Below, piece after piece: positions 51,789 through 59,948 of a stretch of 64,000 nt of DNA. The notes beneath the pieces are model-generated. The model searched no databases and was not told where the DNA came from. It worked only from the letters and a program-made list of their open reading frames with translations. The position numbers were made by a program, and so were the translations under genes. Numbering within the stretch: the stretch's first letter is position 1; each line of letters starts with the position of its first letter. This DNA comes from Ruegeria lacuscaerulensis. Lineage in GTDB: Bacteria; Pseudomonadota; Alphaproteobacteria; Rhodobacterales; Rhodobacteraceae. The stretch is taken from assembly GCF_013033355.1 (NCBI RefSeq), contig NZ_WQDY01000001.1, positions 186,001 to 250,000 of the forward strand, given 5' to 3'.

Positions 51789-53685
51789 AACTTCTGGGCA
51801 TTTTCAGCGTAACGTTCTGACCGCGTTTTTGATATCGCAATTCGCTGTCACTGATCGCGACAACGTTGCCGCCATCAAGACGATCCCCAACCTTCAGCTT
51901 TTTGTAGCGCCCGCTGGGCAACCGCACCAACGCTCGACGGTTTGCTGGGGTGCCATACACGCCTATGAGATTCAGTTTTCGCAGGTTGATTGCGTTGTCG
52001 ATGGTTGCCTGCCGCGCAACCGACGCCGATGACGGAATTTTCGGGGCCACCGCCCGCGGTTGGAAAGTGTCAGGTTCGTTGGTGCTGCGCTCTATCGCGG
52101 CGGTCGACCCAAGACTGACTGCGGTGGTGCTTGCAGGTCGGTTAACACCGGCAGGGCGCGGTTTCGGGCGTGGGACGCGAACAACCGCCAGCGCGGTTGG
52201 TGTTTCGTCTACCTGTGGGCTTTGTTGCAACGACGCCGGACGTAGCTTGGGCCGAAGAACCGCCAATTCGGCAAGAGTTCGACCGCCAAGTTGCTGCCGT
52301 TCGAACCGTTCTATCAGATCGGATGGACGAGGGTTGGGCCGCAGCTCTGCCAGTCTGGTCGTTGGGTCTTCTTCAATTGGTTCCTGTTCGAAACGGACTG
52401 GTACTTCTGGCGGGACTTTTGACGGTCGGCCAAGGAAAACTAGAACACCGTCCGGATTCAGCGTGCCTTCTGCTGTTGCGCTCACAAGTCCGCGTTCGTC
52501 CAGATCAAACCGCGTCCCTGAGGCGCTGGGTTCGCTCGGTTGGGAGTATACGTCTCCCATCGCAAAGCTGGCCACCAATGGCGGAGCCACGGCATCGCGC
52601 GACAGGTCTGATCGATCGGTTGACGCTATAAATTGGGCATCAGGCGATTCCGACGCAGGACCAGACAGAGGCTCAACCGAGCCTATTTGCGCGCCAGCAT
52701 GCAGCTGCTCTGGTTCGGGGGTTGTTTCAATCGGCTCGACTTCGGTGGGTGCAATCTTCAAAGCCTCAAGAATGGCGGCATCGGTCGGAGAAACCTTGGG
52801 CGCTTTGGGATCGGTGTCTTCAACTGAGGTTTCTGGTGCCGGTTCGACAACGGTCAATTCCGTTGGCTTTTCAGCTGGTTCGGGTTCGGCTGTGATTGGG
52901 GACGATTCCGGGGTTTCTGCCTCAGACACGGCGGTTTTGGGTGGTGTCTCCTGCGTTGCTTCTTCGACAAGTGCCGTTTCCGGTAGAGTGGCATCATCAT
53001 CACCCGACCCAAAGAAGGCCCACATCAAAACGGCGGCGATACCCAGAGCAGCCGCGGCGCCGATAGGTATACCGTATCCTTCAAGACGGTTTGAAAGTGA
53101 CACCTCATGGTGCTCTGCGGCCGCCGCTGCGCGGAATTCCATTGGCTTTTCTTCGGCCGCGATCGCGTGCACCGGAAGCGCCGAAACGGGAGTCTCTTCT
53201 GAGGGGGCCGGGTTTCTTGGTGCCAGGAATTCAGGCTCGGATGGGTAGTCCTGTCCGTCGGTGTTGGTCGTGACTTGGGTCGGAACAAAGCCGTAGTCGT
53301 TGGCGAATGCCAATGCCTCATCCAGCGTCTGCCGGGCGATCGCTGCCACATGTATCAGCGCGCCGTCGGTTGCGGTGTCGAATCTCAGGTCTTCAAGCGT
53401 ATAGGGCGTCGCATCCGTTAACGCGGTCTGAACCAATAGGCTCTGTCCTTCGGCATCTTCATCGCCGGTTCCAAGGCTAAGGAACCGAACCTGATCGGCC
53501 GGCAGGACCAGCTTGCAATTCAGGTCATTTTCCAGCGCGAATCCTTTGTCGCGCAGTGTTTTGACCTGATCCGAAAAATCCGGGGCATCCAGCGAAACAT
53601 CACCAACGCAGAACCAGTCACCATCCGAAAAGTGGTGCAAAGAAATTCCGGCAGTAGAAAAAGACAGCGCAAAAGCGGGTTTCAT
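51787..53685 (-). CDS. GspL/PilM-like and PilP/GspC-like fusion protein, orphan
   Basis: This 632-residue protein has three parts. Residues 1-150 (FALSFSTAGISLHHFSDGDW, KLVLPADQVRFLSLGTGDED, ATPYTLEDLRFDTATDGALI) resemble the cytoplasmic GspL/PilM domain of secretion and pilus machines. One membrane helix follows at about 208-228 (IPIGAAAALGIAAVLMWAFF). Then comes a long Pro/Glu/Thr-rich stretch with RPxxRP motifs (ELRPNPRP, LRPKLRP, RPKPRP). The last 70 residues (LRKLNLIGVYGTPANRRALV, KKLKVGDRLDGGNVVAISDS) resemble the PilP/GspC homology-region domain. No other pilus or secretion gene is nearby. It probably spans the inner membrane and reaches across the periplasm. The function is not known and the domain calls are by eye. 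Confidence 0.75.
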   Translation of the reverse strand: MKPAFALSFSTAGISLHHFSDGDWFCVGDVSLDAPDFSDQVKTLRDKGFALENDLNCKLVLPADQVRFLSLGTGDEDAEGQSLLVQTALTDATPYTLEDLRFDTATDGALIHVAAIARQTLDEALAFANDYGFVPTQVTTNTDGQDYPSEPEFLAPRNPAPSEETPVSALPVHAIAAEEKPMEFRAAAAAEHHEVSLSNRLEGYGIPIGAAAALGIAAVLMWAFFGSGDDDATLPETALVEEATQETPPKTAVSEAETPESSPITAEPEPAEKPTELTVVEPAPETSVEDTDPKAPKVSPTDAAILEALKIAPTEVEPIETTPEPEQLHAGAQIGSVEPLSGPASESPDAQFIASTDRSDLSRDAVAPPLVASFAMGDVYSQPSEPSASGTRFDLDERGLVSATAEGTLNPDGVLVFLGRPSKVPPEVPVRFEQEPIEEDPTTRLAELRPNPRPSDLIERFERQQLGGRTLAELAVLRPKLRPASLQQSPQVDETPTALAVVRVPRPKPRPAGVNRPASTTAVSLGSTAAIERSTNEPDTFQPRAVAPKIPSSASVARQATIDNAINLRKLNLIGVYGTPANRRALVRLPSGRYKKLKVGDRLDGGNVVAISDSELRYQKRGQNVTLKMPRS

Positions 53686-53850
53686 AATCCGGAAGAACCA
53701 TAATTGTCATCGTCTAAGCAGACAGTCATTCTGTCCGCAGACTGACATTAAAGCAGGATCTTGCCGAGGGAAAGAAAAAGCCGGGTTTCCCCCTTGTTCG
53801 GCAGACCGTTGCCACCCCATGTTTATGACAAAGAGATCGGAGGGAAGACC

Positions 53851-54546
53851 TTGAAGAAATACGCTTTTTTAGCGGCTTTGATGGCTGCAACGGCGGCAGG
53901 GATGGCCCATGCGGAAGAACGTCGCATTACTGTCGATGCCCTTGGGACCGCTCTGGCGGTGCCCGATATGGCGACCATAACACTAGGAGTGACACATGAG
54001 GATGCCGAGGCCGCGGACGCGATGCAGGCGACGTCCGACGCGGTGTCGGCAATATTGGCGCGTCTGGAGCAGATGGGCATTGAAGCACGGGATGTCCAGA
54101 CAAGGGATCTGTCGCTCTCGCCGGTTTGGTCGGGCCGAAATAACCCCAATGGCGACCGACCCGAGATTTCGGGCTTTTCGGCTTCAAACCGAGTATTCGT
54201 ACGGGTTCGTGACCTAACACAACTGGGTGCCGTAATGGATGCCGTCATCCAAGATGGCGCAAATGATTTCGGGGGGCTAAGCTTTGGTGTTCAGGACCCT
54301 AAACCGCTTGAGGCGCAAGCCCGCGCCAAAGCTGTGGCAGAAGCAACTGCCAAGGCAGAGCAATTGGCGCAGGCTGCCTCGCTGACTTTGGGACCTGTGC
54401 AACAAATCAACGAGCATGTCGGAGGTATCCGCCCTGCCGCGCAGATGCGCGAATTCAAAGTTGCGGATTCGGCGGGGGTTCCGGTGGCAGGCGGTGAGAT
54501 TTCAGTCTCGGTCAATGTCACGATGGAATTTGCGATATCCGAATAA
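53851..54546 (+). CDS. SIMPL-domain (DUF541) exported protein
   Basis: This 231-residue protein has a signal peptide (LKKYAFLAALMAATAAGMAH-A) and one SIMPL domain: ITVDALGTALAVPDMATITL, GIEARDVQTRDLSLSPVWSG, GFSASNRVFVRVRDLTQLGA and KAEQLAQAASLTLGPVQQIN. The family forms periplasmic or outer-membrane oligomers; E. coli YggE is linked to oxidative stress. The start is TTG at 53851, chosen because GGAGGG lies six bases before it and the signal peptide begins there; no ATG fits. It is convergent with the GNAT gene, 3 bases apart. Confidence 0.88.
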   Translation: MKKYAFLAALMAATAAGMAHAEERRITVDALGTALAVPDMATITLGVTHEDAEAADAMQATSDAVSAILARLEQMGIEARDVQTRDLSLSPVWSGRNNPNGDRPEISGFSASNRVFVRVRDLTQLGAVMDAVIQDGANDFGGLSFGVQDPKPLEAQARAKAVAEATAKAEQLAQAASLTLGPVQQINEHVGGIRPAAQMREFKVADSAGVPVAGGEISVSVNVTMEFAISE

Positions 54547-54549
54547 ATA

Positions 54550-55260
54550 CTACTCAGCCGCTCGGGCCTGCAGTGTGTGACGCTGCTGGCCCGATTGGTC
54601 GAAGTTTTCTGGCGATAGCCATGTTTCGAACGCACTCTGGATGCGTGGCCATTCACTATCCAGAATTGAATACCACGCGGTGTCCCGGTTGCGCCCCTTG
54701 TAGTGGGTTGCCTGGCGAAAAACACCTTCGAAGGTAAAGCCCAACCGCTCGGCCGCACTACGTGAGGGGGCATTCAGGGCGTCGCATTTCCACTCATAGC
54801 GCCGATAGCCAAGCTCATCAAAGACGCGGCGCATCATCAGATACATGGCCTCGGTGGCCAGAGGGGTGCGCTGCAACAAGGGTGAGAAATGAATGTATCC
54901 CACCTCGATGACCCCTGCGTCGGGCTGAATGCGCAGATATGTGGCATGCCCAACCGGAGCTCCATCGCCGTCAAGCACCGTGTGAAACAACGGGTCTGCG
55001 CTGTTCTCAGCCCAAACCATCCAATCTGCGAAAGCCACTTCAGATGTTATTGGTTCTTCGGGCAGATAGGTCCAGTTTCGACCGTCCTTGTCTTCGGCAA
55101 ACGCCCGGTACAGACCTGACGTATGCTGTTTCGCGTCCAAAGGCACCACTGAACAGAACCGACCCTGCATGCCCGTGCGAGCCGGCGTCGGGCGAGGAAA
55201 CTCACCCGAGACCGGCATGCCCACGGGTTGGCCAAGTGCGTTCACCGTGTGCTGCGGCAT
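54550..55260 (-). CDS. GNAT-family N-acetyltransferase (RimJ/RimL-like)
   Basis: This 236-residue acyltransferase has the GNAT beta strands and an acetyl-CoA loop in VIEVGYIHFSPLLQRTPLAT, then RRYEWKCDALNAPSRSAAER and LGFTFEGVFRQATHYKGRNR, as in the RimJ/RimL and YdaF-like group that acetylates ribosomal proteins or small molecules. It starts 3 bases after the metY stop, so both are on one message. The substrate is unknown. Confidence 0.88.
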   Translation of the reverse strand: MPQHTVNALGQPVGMPVSGEFPRPTPARTGMQGRFCSVVPLDAKQHTSGLYRAFAEDKDGRNWTYLPEEPITSEVAFADWMVWAENSADPLFHTVLDGDGAPVGHATYLRIQPDAGVIEVGYIHFSPLLQRTPLATEAMYLMMRRVFDELGYRRYEWKCDALNAPSRSAAERLGFTFEGVFRQATHYKGRNRDTAWYSILDSEWPRIQSAFETWLSPENFDQSGQQRHTLQARAAE

Positions 55261-55263
55261 GAT

Positions 55264-56556
55264 TTAGGCATTCGCCTTTGCCAAAGCCTGGTCCAGATCC
55301 GCGATCAGGTCATTGACGTCTTCGATCCCGATCGAAACGCGAACAACCCCCGGACCGGCCCCTGCGGCCTCTTGCTGTTCGGGTGTCAGCTGACGGTGCG
55401 TGGTCGAGGCCGAGTGGATGATCAGCGACCGCGCATCGCCAAGGTTCGCGACGTGGCTGAAGATTTCTAGTGCGTTCACAAGTTTGACGCAGGCGTCATA
55501 GCCGCCCTTTACAGCAAAGGTGAACAGGGCACCGGCACCCTTGGTGTATTGTGCCTTGACCCGGTCGTGATAGGGCGACGAGGGCAGGCCCGCATAGGTC
55601 ACATAATCGACGCGGTCGTCCGCCTCGAGCCAGGCCGCGATCTTTTGTGCGTTCTCGACATGACGCTCCATCCGCAGCGACAGGGTCTCGATCCCCATCA
55701 GCGTGTAGTGGGCGGCTTGCGGGTTCATGGTCATGCCCAGATCGCGCAGACCGATTGCTATGCCGTGGAAGGTAAAGGCGAGCGGGCCAAAGGTCTCGTG
55801 GAATTTCAACCCGTGATAGGCTGGCTCGGGCTCGCTGAGCGAGGGGAACTTGTCATTCGCTGACCAGTCGAATTTGCCCGAATCCACGATGCAGCCGCCG
55901 GTGACGGTGCCGTTCCCGGTCAGGTATTTGGTGGTCGAGTGCACCACCAGTGTCGCGCCCTGTTCGATGGGGCGGCACAGGTAAGGTGTTGCCGAAGTGT
56001 TGTCGACAATCAGCGGTACGCCGGCTTCGTCGGCGATGTCAGCCATCGCCCGAATATCGGTCACATAGCCGCCGGGGTTCGAAATGGATTCACAAAACAC
56101 AGCACGGGTGTTGTCATCAATCGCGGCTTTTACCGCCTCGGGATCGTCCATGTCGACGAATTTGGCGGACCAGCCAAAGCGTTTGATGGTCTGGCTGAAC
56201 TGAGTGACCGTGCCGCCATAAAGGCGGGTCGAGGCAATGACGTTACACCCCGGTCCCATCAGCGGGAACAGCGCCATGATCTGCGCGGCGTGACCCGAGG
56301 AACAACACACAGCCCCAACGCCGCCTTCCAGCGTGGCGACGCGTTCTTGCAGAACGGCCACGGTCGGGTTGGTCAGGCGGGAGTATATGAAGCCCACTTC
56401 TTGCAGGTTGAACAGCGCAGCGGCGTGATCGGCGTCGCGGAACACGTAAGCGGTGGTTTGGTAGATTGGCGTTTGGCGCGCACCTGTCGCCGGATCGGGA
56501 CGTGCGCCCGCATGAATCTGAAGCGTGTCGAAACCGTAGCTTGGGCCGTCAGACAT
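55264..56556 (-). CDS. metY: O-acetylhomoserine sulfhydrylase (MetY type)
   Basis: This 430-residue PLP enzyme of the Cys/Met metabolism family makes homocysteine from O-acetylhomoserine and sulfide. It shows IYQTTAYVFRDADHAAALF, YSRLTNPTVAVLQERVATLE (cofactor phosphate and ring contacts), DNTSATPYLCRPIEQGATLV, the Schiff-base Lys in VVHSTTKYLTGNGTVTGG, and the C-terminal SIGIEDVNDLIADLDQAL. The length of about 430 fits MetY rather than shorter MetB/MetZ. GGGAGA precedes the ATG. The GNAT gene follows after 3 bases. Confidence 0.93.
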   Translation of the reverse strand: MSDGPSYGFDTLQIHAGARPDPATGARQTPIYQTTAYVFRDADHAAALFNLQEVGFIYSRLTNPTVAVLQERVATLEGGVGAVCCSSGHAAQIMALFPLMGPGCNVIASTRLYGGTVTQFSQTIKRFGWSAKFVDMDDPEAVKAAIDDNTRAVFCESISNPGGYVTDIRAMADIADEAGVPLIVDNTSATPYLCRPIEQGATLVVHSTTKYLTGNGTVTGGCIVDSGKFDWSANDKFPSLSEPEPAYHGLKFHETFGPLAFTFHGIAIGLRDLGMTMNPQAAHYTLMGIETLSLRMERHVENAQKIAAWLEADDRVDYVTYAGLPSSPYHDRVKAQYTKGAGALFTFAVKGGYDACVKLVNALEIFSHVANLGDARSLIIHSASTTHRQLTPEQQEAAGAGPGVVRVSIGIEDVNDLIADLDQALAKANA

Positions 56557-56628
56557 TCTGGAAATCTCCCGTTGATTTTTTGGTTGCAGACTCTGTAGGC
56601 GATTGACGGGCTGCGCACAACAATCCTG

Positions 56629-57624
56629 TCAGCGCATCCATAGGCCCTTTGCCTTGATTTTGTTACGTATAGCCTGCTCGCGTTGGGGCAGGTTGTCTCG
56701 GTCGAACATCTCGCGGATCTTGTGACCCTTGCGCTGAATGACCAGCTTTCGGATCGGCTCATACCCTTTGAGCACTTTTTTGATGCGGTTTGGCGCTACC
56801 ACCGTCTCCAGCAGCTCGACCACATGGTCGCTTTCACGTGCGTAAAGCAGTGGGAACAGGCGATAGTGACAGCTCACGGTACCATCCAACAGGCCGTGGG
56901 GCAGGGCGTCTCGCCCCCCGCCAAGGGAATGGATCACCAAGGGCAGAGCGATCTGGTCAAGCCAGGGGTCCAATGTCTGGCCCGCCAGCTCTGGGATATC
57001 TTCATCACGGATAGTGCGCGCATAGTCACGGAACCTGTCGCCAAAGATGCGAGGGCAGGAATGGAAGAAATAGCCAGCGTTAAAGTACAAATACCGCCGC
57101 CAATAATCATGCGGTTGGCTTGTGTCGACCGAACTTTCGAAATCAAGATTGAACCTGTGATAAAGCGCCTTCCAGATACCATCATAACCGGGCCCATAAA
57201 GCGTTGGGCGTGGCCATGTCCCCTCGACTTTCAGCGATGCACCGGGGTGGGCAAAGTCGAAGGGAACGGCGTTCAAATCTCCGGTGATCAGCGTGTCACT
57301 GTCGAAGAACACAAACGGCTCGCCTTCTGGCAAAGCCGACAACGCCTCAATCTTGTTCCCATGCGGGTAAGTCTGGCCAAAGACCTGATTTTCAAAAGGC
57401 AGCAGCTCGGCATCCAATTGGCGCAGCGCTTTAAGGATATCTTCGTCCTGGATGCTGGGATCTTGTGACCAACGTTGGCTGGGTTGTGGAACAGCGATAA
57501 ACAGGCGGCCGGCGAAATTGGGGCTGCTGTGGCGCAAAGAGGCGGCAAACAGCAATGCCTCGTATTGCAGCCGGTTGTTCTGGCCAATGATGACAATATT
57601 GAATTTCGAAGGGGTGGCCTGCAT
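56629..57624 (-). CDS. Putative glycosyltransferase (GT-A-like), family unknown
   Basis: This 331-residue protein has an N-terminal NIVIIGQNNRLQYEALLFAA, then PFVFFDSDTLITGDLNAV, a DxD-type block as in GT-A glycosyltransferases, and YLYFNAGYFFHSCPRIFGDR (product-side NAG-like loop). These point to a nucleotide-sugar enzyme related to GT8-like or similar families, but I cannot name one. No membrane helix or signal peptide is visible. The start at 57624 is the first ATG that begins the conserved part; its ribosome site is weak. The acceptor is unknown. Confidence 0.6.
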   Translation of the reverse strand: MQATPSKFNIVIIGQNNRLQYEALLFAASLRHSSPNFAGRLFIAVPQPSQRWSQDPSIQDEDILKALRQLDAELLPFENQVFGQTYPHGNKIEALSALPEGEPFVFFDSDTLITGDLNAVPFDFAHPGASLKVEGTWPRPTLYGPGYDGIWKALYHRFNLDFESSVDTSQPHDYWRRYLYFNAGYFFHSCPRIFGDRFRDYARTIRDEDIPELAGQTLDPWLDQIALPLVIHSLGGGRDALPHGLLDGTVSCHYRLFPLLYARESDHVVELLETVVAPNRIKKVLKGYEPIRKLVIQRKGHKIREMFDRDNLPQREQAIRNKIKAKGLWMR

Positions 57625-57776
57625 CGGTCGGTGGTCGTCGCTCGTATTATCTATTGGCGGCACAGTACGCAGGGTATGCAGACAAAACCAGATGTGAAGA
57701 CGATCGCATGATGCAAAAATTGAAAACCGGCGTGATGCCCCCATCTTAGGCTGAGATGTCCAGAAGGAGATACCGC

Positions 57777-58409
57777 ATGAGGGTCAACGCAGATTTCACA
57801 AAGCGCGTCGCCGTCCACTTTGATCAGAACGAATGGGTCGCGTCCCCCGCAGCCGGGGTCGAGCGAAAAATGCTGGACCGTATCGGTGAAGAAGTTGCCC
57901 GCGCCACTACAATCGTACGATTTGCGCCGGGCAGCGCGTTCGCTGCGCATACCCATGATGGCGGCGAGGAATACCTGGTTCTGGATGGAGTGTTTCAGGA
58001 CGAAACAGGCGACTTTCCGGTCGGCAGCTATGTGCGCAACCCGCCGACGTCCTCTCATACGCCCTCGGCCAAGGACGGCGCGACGATTCTGGTCAAGCTG
58101 CATCAGTTCGACCCTGCAGACAGAACCGAAGTGCGCCGGTCAATCGAGGGGGCAGAAAAACTCCAGCTGTTCAAGGACGACCTTGAGGACGTACGGGTTC
58201 TCAGTTTGGCGCCGAATGAAGCGCTGGATTTGAATGCCGAAAAGGGGCTCGAGTTGTTTGTCATCGAAGGCACTGTTCGGGAATCGGATGAGGCGTTTTC
58301 CGATTGGGATTGGCTTCGCTTGCCGCCCGGCACCCACTCCGTCGCCACGGCAGGAGAGGCCGGCGCACGGGTCTGGATCAAGTCTGGGCATCTATCGCAG
58401 ATGGTTTGA
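57777..58409 (+). CDS. Cupin protein, ChrR-like
   Basis: This 210-residue protein consists of two cupin barrels. The first has VRFAPGSAFAAHTHDGGEEY then GSYVRNPPTSSHTP, with His and Glu metal ligands, as in the cupin domain of the anti-sigma factor ChrR. The second (LSLAPNEALDLNAEKGLELF, LRLPPGTHSVATAGEAGARV) lacks most ligands. The zinc-binding N-terminal anti-sigma domain of ChrR is absent and no rpoE gene is adjacent. A perfect AGAAGGAG site precedes the ATG at 57777. A metal-dependent enzyme or sensor is likely; the substrate is unknown. Confidence 0.82.
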   Translation: MRVNADFTKRVAVHFDQNEWVASPAAGVERKMLDRIGEEVARATTIVRFAPGSAFAAHTHDGGEEYLVLDGVFQDETGDFPVGSYVRNPPTSSHTPSAKDGATILVKLHQFDPADRTEVRRSIEGAEKLQLFKDDLEDVRVLSLAPNEALDLNAEKGLELFVIEGTVRESDEAFSDWDWLRLPPGTHSVATAGEAGARVWIKSGHLSQMV

Positions 58410-58446
58410 ATTTCGCTGCTGCATCAAAAACAGGCATATTTTTCCG

Positions 58447-58472
58447 AAAACCGGGCCGCTGAGCCCGGTTTT
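58447..58472. terminator. Terminator after the cupin gene
   Basis: AAAACCGGGC and GCCCGGTTTT form a perfect ten-base stem around a six-base loop, with further T in both directions. Confidence 0.85.
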
Positions 58473-58480
58473 TTGATTTT

Positions 58481-58496
58481 TTGACCATTTGGCAAA
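58481..58496. promoter_or_regulatory. RutR-like operator upstream of preT
   Basis: TTGACCATTTGGCAAA matches the RutR box TTGACCAnnTGGTCAA with the left half perfect and five of seven in the right half. It lies 74 bases before the preT ATG. An AT-rich inverted repeat AAATTTTA/TAAAATTT (58494-58517) follows directly and may be part of the promoter. Confidence 0.65.
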
Positions 58497-58569
58497 TTTT
58501 ACCAATTGATAAAATTTCAGACTGTGGCAAGCTGATCCCATAACAACCATATCTACAGGGAGTAGAGCG

Positions 58570-59904
58570 ATGGCACAGGGCCAGATGGCCCCCGGCATTG
58601 TCTCCGGGCGGCTTTCCAGCGATGAGCTGACCTCGAATTTCACGGATCTGCATCCACCACTGGCCCCGCACGAGGCTGCCGTGGCTGCTGATCGGTGCTA
58701 TTTCTGCTATGACGCGCCGTGTGTGGCGGCTTGTCCGACCGAGATCGATATCCCGCTGTTCATGCGGCATATTCAGGCCGGGCAGCCCGAAGCAGCGGGC
58801 GAGACCATTTTGGCGCAAAACATTCTGGGCGGTATGTGCGCCCGCGTATGTCCGACCGAGACACTGTGTGAAGAAGCCTGTGTACGCGAGGCTGCCGAAG
58901 GGGCTCCGGTCGAGATTGGGCGCTTGCAGCGTTATGCGACCGATAGTGTAATGGCGGGCGGGGCGCATCCGTTCGACCGTGCCGCGCCGACCGGAAAGAC
59001 CGTCGCGGTGATCGGGGCAGGGCCCGCTGGGCTGGCCTGCGCGCATCGGCTGGCGATGCTCGGGCATGACGTTGTCATTCACGAAAGCAAGCCCAAGCCC
59101 GGCGGCCTGAACGAGTACGGGATCGCAGCCTATAAATCGACCAACAACTTCGCGCAGGCCGAGGTGGATTGGCTGATGCAGATCGGTGGTATCACGATTG
59201 AGACGGGATCGGTTCTGGGCGAGACGATCTCGCTGGATGGGCTGTCCACTAATTACGACGCGGTGTTCCTGTCGATCGGTCTGGCAGGGGTGAATGCCCT
59301 GCGCGCCGGTGGCATCGACAAAGACGGCGTGCGCCCGGCGGTCGAGTTCATCTCGGACGTGCGGCAGGCCAGTGATCTGGCGGCATTGCCCGTGGGGCGC
59401 AATGTCGTTGTCATCGGTGGTGGCATGACCGCTGTTGACGCGGCGGTAAAGTCCAAGCTGCTGGGGGCCGAGCATGTAACCATTGCCTATCGCCGGGGGC
59501 GCGACGCTATGGGCGCCAGCCGGTACGAGCAGGACTTGGCGGCCTCGCATGGGGTCAAGATCATGACCAATGTGCAACCCGTGGCTGTGCACGGAAACGG
59601 CGCAGCGGCTGAGATTGAGCTGGAGTATACATCTAGCGAAGGTGGGCAACTGACCGGCACGGGCGAGGTAATCCGCCTGCCAGCAGATCAGGTGTTGAAA
59701 GCGATTGGTCAGACGCTGGAGGGCGCGCCCGAAGGGCTGAAACTCGACGGTAACAAGATCGCTGTCACGGGCGCGGGGCGTACCTCGATCACGGGTGTCT
59801 GGGCCGGAGGCGACTGCGCTGCCGGCGGCGAAGACCTGACCGTGACCGCTGTAGCCGAGGGCCGCGATGCGGCAATGGATATCCACGCAAATCTGACCGC
59901 GTGA
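58570..59904 (+). CDS. preT: NAD-dependent dihydropyrimidine dehydrogenase, PreT subunit
   Basis: This 444-residue iron-sulfur flavoprotein resembles the glutamate synthase small subunit and passes electrons from NAD(P)H to PreA. The N-terminal Fe-S cysteines are CYFCYDAPCVAACPTEIDIP and GGMCARVCPTETLCEEACVR. The FAD site is VAVIGAGPAGLACAHRLAML and the NAD(P) site VVVIGGGMTAVDAAVKSKLL. GAGxD near the C-terminus reads GVWAGGDCAAGGEDLTVTAV. AGGGAG precedes the ATG. With PreA, 44 bases downstream, it reduces uracil and thymine to the dihydro forms. A RutR-like box lies upstream. Confidence 0.93.
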   Translation: MAQGQMAPGIVSGRLSSDELTSNFTDLHPPLAPHEAAVAADRCYFCYDAPCVAACPTEIDIPLFMRHIQAGQPEAAGETILAQNILGGMCARVCPTETLCEEACVREAAEGAPVEIGRLQRYATDSVMAGGAHPFDRAAPTGKTVAVIGAGPAGLACAHRLAMLGHDVVIHESKPKPGGLNEYGIAAYKSTNNFAQAEVDWLMQIGGITIETGSVLGETISLDGLSTNYDAVFLSIGLAGVNALRAGGIDKDGVRPAVEFISDVRQASDLAALPVGRNVVVIGGGMTAVDAAVKSKLLGAEHVTIAYRRGRDAMGASRYEQDLAASHGVKIMTNVQPVAVHGNGAAAEIELEYTSSEGGQLTGTGEVIRLPADQVLKAIGQTLEGAPEGLKLDGNKIAVTGAGRTSITGVWAGGDCAAGGEDLTVTAVAEGRDAAMDIHANLTA

Positions 59905-59948
59905 AAACTGGATTTGGGATGCTGAGTGGCATCAGGAGGGCCGGATAA

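Noticed and set aside
51950-53248. A 432-codon open frame opposite the GspL/PilP-like gene
   Set aside because: It is a Ser/Gly-rich complement of the Pro/Glu/Thr-rich spacer, without a domain or ribosome site.
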